Assembly: GCA_001783695.1 (NCBI GenBank) | Contig: MFNE01000010.1 | Coordinates: 200,001-248,132, forward strand | DNA from: Candidatus Lambdaproteobacteria bacterium RIFOXYD2_FULL_50_16 | GTDB taxonomy: Bacteria > SAR324 > XYD2-FULL-50-16 | DNA length: 48,132 bases | Direction of reading: 5' to 3' | Made by a program: the position numbers and the translations under genes | Notes under the pieces: generated by a model | What the model was told of the DNA's origin: nothing | The model's database searches: none | The model's input: only the letters and a program-made list of their open reading frames with translations | In this document: positions 1 through 6,673 of the stretch, piece by piece | How positions within the stretch are numbered: the first letter of the stretch is position 1 | Layout of the letters: every line of letters begins with the position of its first letter

Positions 1-163
1 AGTAGCACTCGCAAACCACCCGCCAAACCAGGATGCCAAGATTTACATTTTTTTTGGAGGGGCCTGTCAGCTAAGGCAAAATAAAAAAAACCGATCCTTC
101 GATTATCCCCTATTTTTTCCAAAACAGAATGATTAGAATTAAAACCAATCTACCCCCCTCAAA

Positions 164-859
164 GTGGTTTTTGGATATGATGACACTCTTGACTTATTGG
201 ACCTTTCCGATTTGGGCAGGGTTGCTGAACCCCAACCTTCAATGAACTCGACGCTCCCTTTAATTTGCTGGTACCCGCAAGGCGGGCATTATGTGAATCT
301 GGCTGGAGACTATGATTACTTGGAAATGCCCTATTACCTTTCGCAGGATTTTGAAAATACGGGCCGCCTTATCCACCCAACCCCAAAAGAAATCTTAGAC
401 GCCTACATTACCCCCCTATTTTTGGAAAAGGCCAAACTGAACGACCTGCCCGTGCCCAATTTTTATCTCACCAACGGCTATTTCGAGGCACCTGTGGTGA
501 TTGATCCGATCAACCCCTATATCATTAAAAGCCGGACCGTGTTAAAGGCGGGCAGAGAAGCATCTACCGCCCGGTCGATGACCCGCAATCACACCTATGC
601 CATGTGCTGCCAAGAGATTCCCAAAGGGGCCAAGATCGTCCACTTCCGCTCGGTGTTGGGCTGGTGTTACACCAAGCGGTTTCAAGCAGCCTCATTGGCG
701 ATTTGGGAGCGATACCACATCCCGCTGGCAAAGGTGCGGATGTTTGCGCTGCCTGACGGAACTCTATTGTTCAGCGACCTTGGCCCTCTGCCCTTCGCTG
801 ATTTAGGGGCGAATGAACGACATTACTTAGACTCAAAGGTCCAGTGGCAAAAAAAATAG
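164..859 (+). CDS. RLAN-like domain protein (N-terminal half of a split RimK-family protein)
   Basis: This 231-residue protein resembles the RLAN domain that is normally fused in front of a RimK-like ATP-grasp ligase. Seen: a GGHYVNLA segment near residue 41, a basic YTKRFQ segment near 173 followed by a helix, and a closing LPFADLG motif near 212, in the order expected for RLAN. The role of RLAN is not established; it is thought to assist substrate handling by the ligase. The ligase gene follows with a 16-base overlap in the -1 frame, and a run of eight A lies in the overlap. The GTG start has no clear ribosome binding site; the in-frame ATG at 242 is an alternative. The family call is from remembered patterns, so moderate. 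Confidence 0.6.
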   Translation: MVFGYDDTLDLLDLSDLGRVAEPQPSMNSTLPLICWYPQGGHYVNLAGDYDYLEMPYYLSQDFENTGRLIHPTPKEILDAYITPLFLEKAKLNDLPVPNFYLTNGYFEAPVVIDPINPYIIKSRTVLKAGREASTARSMTRNHTYAMCCQEIPKGAKIVHFRSVLGWCYTKRFQAASLAIWERYHIPLAKVRMFALPDGTLLFSDLGPLPFADLGANERHYLDSKVQWQKK

Positions 860-1722
860 GGATTTATGTTGAGCGCAACACCATTTCTAACGGCGATCAA
901 ATGGCCGGGATCATGCGTTTTGCCCACCACGCCCAAAGGATGGGGCATCGGTCCGACTTTTTGTTTCGGGCGGATATGTTTAAAATTCCTGAGTATGACG
1001 CCTTGTTTATCCGAGCGTTCACCGACCCGTTAAACTCGGCCTATGTGGCCGCTAGAACCGCGCAGATGTACGGAGTTCGGGTGCTGGATGACCCTGACTC
1101 GATTTTGATCTGTTGCGACAAGGTCAATATGTATCGACACCTGATGAACCAGTCTGTGCCCATCCCAGAGACCTTGTTTTTAGATGAAACCCAATTGACC
1201 TTAGCCCATGCCCAGACGGTTTTTGGACAATTGGGCAATCCAGTGGTTCTCAAAGCCCCGAATGGCTCGTTTTCTATGTATGTAGAAAAAGTGGAAAATG
1301 CCGAAGAGTTTGTGAAGGTGGGCAAAAAATATTTCCGCCGGTCAGACCGGATCGTCGCCCAAAGATTTGTCCGTTCCCAGTTCGATTGGCGGGTGGGCAT
1401 GTTGGGCGGGGAGCCTTTGTACGTTTGTCGATACTCAATCCCCAAGAAACATTGGAAAATCGCCACTTACCAACCCGACGGCAAGACGATCTACGGACCG
1501 GTCAAGGCGTTGAGTATCGACAAGGTAGAACCGAAATTACTAGAAGTGGCAAAAAAGGCAGCGGCGGCGATCGGCAACGGTTTATACGGAGTGGACCTGA
1601 AACAGGTGGGCGACGAATATATAGTGGTTGAGGTTAACGACAACCCTACCATCAACGCCGGCGAAGAGGATTCGCAGGCCCCCGAACTTTACGAACGATT
1701 AGTTCGATATTTGGTCCAGTGA
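844..1722 (+). CDS. RimK-like ATP-grasp amidoligase
   Basis: ATP-grasp ligases of this type join an amino acid or amine to a carboxylate through an acyl phosphate, using ATP and Mg2+. Seen in 292 residues: FDWRVGMLGGEPL near 180, GLYGVDLK near 247 and VVEVNDNP at 261-268, whose acidic and Asn residues are the expected metal ligands. The final third agrees closely with the ATP-grasp half of RLAN-RimK fusion proteins. The substrate cannot be read from the sequence. Translation may begin at GTG 844, with AAAGG five bases upstream, or arise by frameshift from the preceding frame. Its TGA overlaps the GTG of the GNAT gene by four bases, so the three genes form one operon. Confidence 0.82.
   Translation: MAKKIGIYVERNTISNGDQMAGIMRFAHHAQRMGHRSDFLFRADMFKIPEYDALFIRAFTDPLNSAYVAARTAQMYGVRVLDDPDSILICCDKVNMYRHLMNQSVPIPETLFLDETQLTLAHAQTVFGQLGNPVVLKAPNGSFSMYVEKVENAEEFVKVGKKYFRRSDRIVAQRFVRSQFDWRVGMLGGEPLYVCRYSIPKKHWKIATYQPDGKTIYGPVKALSIDKVEPKLLEVAKKAAAAIGNGLYGVDLKQVGDEYIVVEVNDNPTINAGEEDSQAPELYERLVRYLVQ
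849..856 (+). other. A8 run forming a possible -1 slippery site
   Basis: Eight consecutive A lie at the end of the RLAN-like frame, read there as CAA AAA AAA before TAG. This matches the A AAA AAA form of a -1 slippery heptamer. A one-base backward slip would continue into the ATP-grasp frame as QKKIGIYVE, bypassing the TAG and giving one fused polypeptide. Polymerase slippage on the run would have the same effect. No downstream stimulatory hairpin was identified by eye. Confidence 0.4.
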
Positions 1723-2735
1723 AACAAAACGGGGAAATTAGCCTTCGTTACAGCCGGCCCAATGACCTTCACCGGTTAGCCCAATTGGAGCAGGCTGCTT
1801 TTCCAGAGGACTTCTTTGCCACCCAGCTGCTCGAAGAACTCTTGACCCAAGACCGGGCGACGGTGCTAGTCGCCGAGAAACAGGGAGCGTTGGTGGGAGC
1901 GGTGTATCTGCTTTGGAAAAGGCATGGTTTAAACGCATATGGTAAGGTGTTTAGCTTGGCCGTAGCCCCTTCGGCTCAAGGCCAGGGGTTGGGGTTGGGT
2001 CTAATGAAAGCCGCTGAAGACGAAGCGAGACGGCGCACCGTGGCAAGGTTGACCCTAGAAGTGCGCCAGACCAACCAAAAGGCCCTCCAGCTTTATAAGA
2101 AACTTGGCTACCAAAGGGCGGGTAGGTTAAAAGGATTTTATCCTGACCGAACAGACGGCATAAGATTCGCTAAAAACTTGAACCTAGACGATTCGGCTTT
2201 CCCGCCTGATTGGCGAAATCCCCAAAAACAAAGCCTTTGGGCTTTATTGCCCCAATTGCAAAACCGAGGGTCCCAAAGCCCTGAAAATCCCATCCTTCCC
2301 GATTCCAGAGACCCCCTTGAATTGGGCCTGTGGGCTCAGCAGCAAGGGCTGGAGGTGCGGTTGATCAGCAATTTAGCCAAGCCGCTTGAGCCAAATTCAA
2401 CCTCCACTGAAAATCGGCATTCTACCCAGCAAACCCAAGCCTACGCGGGGGACATGGGATGGGCCGGATACGGGTTTGGTTTGGCAGACCTCCAAGTGGG
2501 TTGGAGTCGAGGTTTTTTGTTGCTACTTTATTTCAGCCATAAGGCAGGGGTCAGGGCCAGTTGGTGGGCTTTAGGTGATTTAGGCTCCTTTGTGAAACTG
2601 GTGCCTTTAGAAAGACAACAAGTAAATCTGCTTGAGTTTTCGGTTGAGCAGTTTGCGGATTGGACCAAGCCTAAGGTTAAAACCGGCAGGGCTTTGTTAT
2701 CTATAAGTACTTCTGTAGGGTTAGGGGCTCTCTAA
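1719..2735 (+). CDS. GNAT acetyltransferase fused to a degenerate C39-like domain
   Basis: Residues 8-155 form a GNAT N-acetyltransferase domain with the acetyl-CoA loop AQGQGLG at 86-92 and the late NQKALQLYKKLGY motif, as in RimI-type enzymes. Residues about 170-335 align by pattern with the C39-peptidase-like domain carried by GNAT/C39 proteins that neighbour RLAN-RimK genes. The Cys normally in a CGPA motif is absent near residue 170 (KQSLWALL), the His expected near 281 is replaced (RASWWALG), and the Asp expected near 296 is also missing. The GNAT half looks intact; the second half is probably non-catalytic. It starts at GTG within the ligase stop codon, implying translational coupling. 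Confidence 0.72.
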   Translation: MKQNGEISLRYSRPNDLHRLAQLEQAAFPEDFFATQLLEELLTQDRATVLVAEKQGALVGAVYLLWKRHGLNAYGKVFSLAVAPSAQGQGLGLGLMKAAEDEARRRTVARLTLEVRQTNQKALQLYKKLGYQRAGRLKGFYPDRTDGIRFAKNLNLDDSAFPPDWRNPQKQSLWALLPQLQNRGSQSPENPILPDSRDPLELGLWAQQQGLEVRLISNLAKPLEPNSTSTENRHSTQQTQAYAGDMGWAGYGFGLADLQVGWSRGFLLLLYFSHKAGVRASWWALGDLGSFVKLVPLERQQVNLLEFSVEQFADWTKPKVKTGRALLSISTSVGLGAL

Positions 2736-2842
2736 ACTCCTTTTACTCCGTTACAGAATAAATCGTTGTACCCAAAGCTTCGTTTGACAGGGGGGAGCTA
2801 AAAGGTTGAACTATCCCGTTTAATCCACTTTTTTTCAGCCTA

Positions 2843-4459
2843 ATGCGTTATCTATTCCATCAGCTCCATTTACCCTTAGAATATCAAGAGGCAGACCTAG
2901 CCCCCGCCCTAGCCTTAACGCTGGGCTGCAACCTCGCTAATATAAGCGAGATCAAGGTGTTAAGCCGATCGATTGACGCCCGCGCCTTTGGCCAGCCGCC
3001 ACACTTTATTTTTTCTGTAAGTTTTTACCTAGATGAAAAATATCTAAACCAAACCCATCGACCCTCTTTGGCCCTGCAAGCCGCCGCCCCAACTAAGGTC
3101 GCAGAATTCACTAAGGTTACAGATACCCAAGGTAGGCCCCGACCATTGGTGGTGGGGGCTGGTCCGGCGGGCTTAATGGCTGCTTTCGCCCTGGCAGAAG
3201 CAGGCCTCAAACCCTTACTAGTGGAACGCGGTGACGCTGTTGAGGGCAGGAAGCAAAAGGTGCGGGATTTTTGGCAAAAAGGGATCTTAGATGAAGAAAC
3301 CAACGCCCTTTTTGGTGAGGGGGGCGCAGGCCTTTTTTCAGATGGAAAACTCACCTCCCGCAGCAAAGACAGCCCTCGTCTTTTGCGCTTTTTAGAAACC
3401 TTAGTAAGCTGTGGCGCACCAAAGGATATTTTAATTGATCACACCCCCCATTTGGGTAGTGATCAACTGGCGTTAATTGTCCCTCGCTTGCGCGAAAAAA
3501 TCGTTGAACAAGGTGGAGAGGTAAGGTTTCTAAGTCGCCTTGAGCAGATTGAGGTCGAACAGGGGCAACTAAAGTCGGTCACCATTGCCGGGAAAAGGAT
3601 ACTCACCGATACTTGTATTTTGGCTACAGGACATTCTGCCCGCGATGTATATAAAATGCTGGCCTATAGTCCAGTTGCGTTAGAACCCAAATCCTTCGCG
3701 ATCGGGGTTAGATTAGAATTGCCCCAAGAGGTGATCGACCGCGCCCAATACAAAGACTGGGCAGGGCACCCCGCCCTTGGGGTAGCTAGCTTTCGCCTAA
3801 CCGCTAAAGAAGAAAAGGGGTTTCGAGCTTGTTATAGCTTTTGTATGTGCCCCGGTGGGATGGTGATTGCTTGCGCCAGTTCAAAGGGCCAACTCACCAC
3901 CAATGGCATGAGTTTATCCAAACGGGATTTAAAATGTGGCAACGCCGCCTTTATAGTCCCGGTTACCCCTGATGACATTCCCGCCAGCCATTCTGGCGAA
4001 CCACCCATCTTAGATGGATATAAGTTTCAAGAAGCAATTGAAACCAAAGCCTTTATTGCGGGGGGATCGGACTACCTTATTCCTGCCAGTCGTTTAAGCG
4101 ATTTTTTAGCAAAAAAAATCTCAGTTGATTTGCCCTTGGAACGCTCGGCCCAGCGGGCGATACCCGCAGACCTATGGCAAATTCTGCCTAAAAACATTTG
4201 CCTAACCTTGGCCCATTCCCTTCCGCAGATGTTAAAAAAATTGCCCGGCGCCAACCCTAAGGCGGTGATCCTTTACGGGCCTGAAACCCGCAGCTCTAGC
4301 CCCATCCGTGTAACCAGAGGAGAGGACGGGCAGTCTTTAACGGTGCAGGGCGTTTACCCCTGTGGCGAAGGCGCTGGCTATGCTGGCGGCATTGTCAGCG
4401 CAGGGATTGACGGGCTACGCGCCGCCCAATGGGTGATTCAAAGTTACACCCCCACTTAG
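2843..4459 (+). CDS. FAD-dependent dehydrogenase (COG2509-type)
   Basis: This 538-residue protein belongs to the uncharacterised FAD-dependent dehydrogenase family. A small alpha/beta N-terminal region (residues 1-75) precedes a Rossmann dinucleotide fold with GAGPAG at 105-110. The family signature FGEGGAGLFSDGKL is at 157-170. A late CGEGAGYAGGIVSAGIDG segment forms the FAD-closing motif, and its SAGIDG end fits the NAD(P)/FAD oxidoreductase superfamily. The length is usual for the family. The electron donor and substrate are not known for most members. It stands alone, 107 bases after the amidoligase cassette and before a long gap. It starts at ATG with no strong ribosome binding site. Confidence 0.85.
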   Translation: MRYLFHQLHLPLEYQEADLAPALALTLGCNLANISEIKVLSRSIDARAFGQPPHFIFSVSFYLDEKYLNQTHRPSLALQAAAPTKVAEFTKVTDTQGRPRPLVVGAGPAGLMAAFALAEAGLKPLLVERGDAVEGRKQKVRDFWQKGILDEETNALFGEGGAGLFSDGKLTSRSKDSPRLLRFLETLVSCGAPKDILIDHTPHLGSDQLALIVPRLREKIVEQGGEVRFLSRLEQIEVEQGQLKSVTIAGKRILTDTCILATGHSARDVYKMLAYSPVALEPKSFAIGVRLELPQEVIDRAQYKDWAGHPALGVASFRLTAKEEKGFRACYSFCMCPGGMVIACASSKGQLTTNGMSLSKRDLKCGNAAFIVPVTPDDIPASHSGEPPILDGYKFQEAIETKAFIAGGSDYLIPASRLSDFLAKKISVDLPLERSAQRAIPADLWQILPKNICLTLAHSLPQMLKKLPGANPKAVILYGPETRSSSPIRVTRGEDGQSLTVQGVYPCGEGAGYAGGIVSAGIDGLRAAQWVIQSYTPT

Positions 4460-4473
4460 AAACTTAGTGTTAC

Positions 4474-4500
4474 CCCTGCCTGCCCTTTAGCAGGGTCTTT
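4474..4500 (+). terminator. Weak intrinsic terminator after the dehydrogenase
   Basis: CCCTGC at 4474-4479 pairs with GCAGGG at 4490-4495 across a ten-base loop and is followed by TCTTT. It lies 15 bases after the dehydrogenase stop. The T-tract is short, so efficiency is doubtful. Confidence 0.4.
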
Positions 4501-4793
4501 CCCTCCTCGTTACTCCGCCCCCCTTGGTAGGTCATAGAAATCGGCCAGCCCCTTCTACCAGGATGGTTAAAGAAACTAGGTATTCGAAGCCTCAAGACCT
4601 TGAAGATTTTGTTAATCCCCTGTCTTAGTTTGTTAATGCGAGTACTTTAAATCGGGTAGAAAACTGTAAATATTGACCTATTCCCCCTTTAACAAATATT
4701 GAAATACAGCTATTGACCCAACGGTTTAAGGCGACAATTTCGCGCTTAACCGATAGGGTTTCTGGTTGAGGGAGTATTGGAGTTTAGCGCGTC

Positions 4794-4820
4794 AAAAAAC
4801 CGGGAGAACCCTGGTTTTTA
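4794..4820 (+). terminator. A-tract/T-tract hairpin inside the gap
   Basis: AAAAAACCGGG at 4794-4804 pairs with CCCTGGTTTTT at 4809-4819, with one bulged T and a four-base loop. The shape is that of an intrinsic terminator that could act in both directions. No gene upstream obviously needs it, which suggests a short transcript ending here or attenuation of the following gene. Confidence 0.5.
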
Positions 4821-4916
4821 TAATCAACTCCTATTAGAGTAAATAGTTACGCATTAGATTTGACGGCCACTCTGGGCTGGGATAGGCTTTGCTTAATCAT
4901 TGCAATCGAAGGGGAA

Positions 4917-5549
4917 ATGAGGTCGTTGCTGATTATCATCCTGATCGCCGGGTTTTCGTTTTCCGCCGTGGCGGGACAAACGCGGTTTTGTGTCCAATGC
5001 ACTGGCCAAGAATTCTACCAATGCCGCTTCGATACCCGTCTGTCTTTAGGTTCCAAACCGGCTCGGACGCTCTGCCAGGAGTATTTTAGTTTAGCAAAAA
5101 ACACCACCTGCCAGCTCTCCTCTTTTGCTTGGTTAACCTGTGGCTATAAAATACCCATAGACATCAAAGCCAATGAGATTTCAGATCAAGAAATCAAAAC
5201 CTTGCGCCGCGCTGGTTTTAAGGGTTGGAAATATACTTTGGTCCGTGCCCCTGTTTGGTTGATGGACAATAGTTATGAGCCCACCAAATGGATGATCGCC
5301 TTTTTTAGTGACCCGGTGAACCGCTCGAAGGAAGTAGCCAAAGACCTAAAGGTTAAAACCGACGAAGCCGCAGGCCGGGCTAAAGAGGTCGCCAAAAAAG
5401 CCAAGGAAGTAGCCCAAGATGCAAGGGCCAAAGCGGAAGCGGTTGCTACCGATGCGCGGGGCCAAATCAAAAATGCCTCTGACCTAGCCAAAGAAAAGAC
5501 CCATGAAGCGGTTTCTAAAGCTAAAGAACAAGCACAAGCCTTGAAATAA
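4917..5549 (+). CDS. Exported cysteine-containing protein with a repetitive helical tail
   Basis: I do not recognise a named family. The start chosen is ATG 4917, preceded by GAAGGGG, because it begins directly with a signal peptide (MRSLLIIILIAGFSFSAVAG); an upstream TTG would bury that signal. The mature protein has a Cys-rich region (CVQC, then Cys in YQCRF, LCQEY, TCQL and TCGY) that probably forms disulfides outside the cytoplasm. The last 70 residues repeat Ala-Lys-Glu rich units such as AKEVAKKAKEVAQDARAKAE with a roughly 11-residue period, as in LEA-like or apolipoprotein-like amphipathic helices. The mature 190-residue protein is probably periplasmic. Its neighbours give no functional hint. 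Confidence 0.65.
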   Translation: MRSLLIIILIAGFSFSAVAGQTRFCVQCTGQEFYQCRFDTRLSLGSKPARTLCQEYFSLAKNTTCQLSSFAWLTCGYKIPIDIKANEISDQEIKTLRRAGFKGWKYTLVRAPVWLMDNSYEPTKWMIAFFSDPVNRSKEVAKDLKVKTDEAAGRAKEVAKKAKEVAQDARAKAEAVATDARGQIKNASDLAKEKTHEAVSKAKEQAQALK

Positions 5550-5572
5550 ATGGGGGAGGGCCGTTGCAAAGG

Positions 5573-5627
5573 GTTAGCTGGTCAATAGTCAAAGACAATC
5601 AACCAGCCAAAATCCTAAGTAGCTAAC
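5573..5627. terminator. Nested inverted repeats between convergent genes
   Basis: GCTGGT at 5577-5582 pairs with ACCAGC at 5602-5607, with an inner GTC-AAA-GAC hairpin. A second, overlapping pair, GTTAGCT at 5573-5579 and AGCTAAC at 5621-5627, would give an alternative fold. The element sits between two convergent stop codons and probably ends transcription from both sides, though there is no clear T-tract. Confidence 0.35.
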
Positions 5628-6111
5628 GCGAAACCTTCGCGCTGGCGACAAACTTGAGAACCAAGCCTTCGATTTCGGGATAAGTATGTTTGGAGATATC
5701 AATCGCTCCAACCCCGAGACGTTCGGTTAGTTGGGTGATCATCTCTTGTTCAGAGGGGTCTAAATCGTCGTCAGCAATAGCTACCGCGACGATGGTAAGC
5801 AAAAAGGCTTTACGCGCCTTTTTGCCAGAAATCCGGTCAATCATTAAGGAGATGTCCTCCTTGGACATATCCTGAATCTCTTGTAGTTCCTGCTGGTTGA
5901 CATGCCCTACCGACACGATACGCTTGATCAGACGCTTTTCGTTATCGTGCAACACCTCGTCACGTTGAGCCATTTGCAGTGCGGCTTGCACCATCAACAA
6001 CACATCTTGATGGGTGACCTTGTCTTCTTGCGAAGTTTCGCTGATTTCCTTGTCCAGGTTGGCCGCAGCGCGACCCCCAAGGGCTAGGATTTTTTTCATT
6101 TCGTCGTCCAC
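5623..6111 (-). CDS. TerB-like protein
   Basis: This 162-residue all-helical protein resembles the TerB/TerB-like fold. Two acidic helix pairs are visible: AQRDEVLHDNEKRLIKRIV near residues 49-67 and AIADDDLDPSEQEMI near 112-126. Each has the hydrophobic-D-x-x-(L/I)-x-x-x-E pattern of TerB metal-binding helices. TerB proteins bind divalent metal and are linked to tellurite resistance and stress, but no TerA, TerC, TerD or TerE gene is nearby, so a resistance role is not supported. It begins at GTG 6111 with AGGAG just upstream, seven bases after the stop of the related gene at 6119-6556. Confidence 0.65.
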   Translation of the reverse strand: MDDEMKKILALGGRAAANLDKEISETSQEDKVTHQDVLLMVQAALQMAQRDEVLHDNEKRLIKRIVSVGHVNQQELQEIQDMSKEDISLMIDRISGKKARKAFLLTIVAVAIADDDLDPSEQEMITQLTERLGVGAIDISKHTYPEIEGLVLKFVASAKVSR

Positions 6112-6118
6112 CGGTCTC

Positions 6119-6556
6119 CTACATTAAGTCAATATCTGAAGGTTGCGGGGCACCTTTTCCATCGGCAGTGGGTGAAGCCTCGCCCACAATACGTTTAGCA
6201 GTTGCCACCGCTTTATCTAAGGTTAAGGCTTTGAGATTAATTGTCCCCACCCCTAGTCGATTCGCCATTTGATTAAAGTATTCCACCTCAACATCGTCCA
6301 AAGACCCGTCCGCCATGGCCACTGTCGCCAGGACCAAGAGATAGGTACGCTTCGCCTTAACCGACTCCAAGGCGCCTACCTTTTTTTCGGGATGAGGATC
6401 CATCTTTCCGTCAAACCCACCGACCTCCGCCGCGCTGAGGCCACCCGCCTCTAAAAGCGCGTTGATCAACTTGGTTTCGTTGTCTTTCAGATCGCCGTCT
6501 TGGCGGGCCATGGCTATTGCGGCCTTAAACACAACAACCAGTTCGTCTTTATTCAT
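6119..6556 (-). CDS. TerB-like protein, paralogue of the next gene
   Basis: The protein has 145 residues and the same layout as its downstream neighbour: AMARQDGDLKDNETKLINALL near residue 14 and ATVAMADGSLDDVEVEYFNQMANRLGVG near 77. The shared LGVG(A/T)I(D/N) ending of the second helix pair shows that the two genes are duplicates. The last 20 residues are a Pro/Gly-rich tail. The start is ATG 6556 with GGAGA upstream. It is cotranscribed with 5623-6111 and divergent from the transporter at 6674. The biochemical role is unknown. Confidence 0.65.
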   Translation of the reverse strand: MNKDELVVVFKAAIAMARQDGDLKDNETKLINALLEAGGLSAAEVGGFDGKMDPHPEKKVGALESVKAKRTYLLVLATVAMADGSLDDVEVEYFNQMANRLGVGTINLKALTLDKAVATAKRIVGEASPTADGKGAPQPSDIDLM

Positions 6557-6673
6557 TGGGTCTCCAATTTTTAGTTGCCTCGCTTTATGCGTACCTCAAG
6601 TGAGAAATCAAATCAAACAACAAAAGGACTGGTCCGGTTTAAATGTTCGCGCTACAAGGAATTTGGAGGTGTT

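Larger units (their letters stand above)
4460..4916. other. Long gene-free interval with two hairpins
   Basis: About 457 bases separate the dehydrogenase from the exported repeat protein. I find no convincing open reading frame; a TTG-initiated upstream extension of the next gene is not supported. The interval is AT-rich between about 4600 and 4740 and contains two TTGACC boxes (4673, 4713) without good -10 partners. It ends in a terminator-like hairpin about 100 bases before the next start codon. It could hold a small RNA or long leader. Confidence 0.4.

Noticed and set aside
2784-2812. Promoter for the FAD-dependent dehydrogenase
   Set aside because: TTGACA at 2784 is perfect, but the best -10 at normal spacing (TGAACT) matches only three of six positions.
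4860-4916. N-terminal extension of the exported repeat protein from a TTG
   Set aside because: It would place 19 residues ahead of a textbook signal peptide that has its own ATG and ribosome binding site.
5623-6556. Tellurite resistance operon
   Set aside because: Only TerB-like proteins are present; no TerA, TerC, TerD or TerE homologue is in the window.
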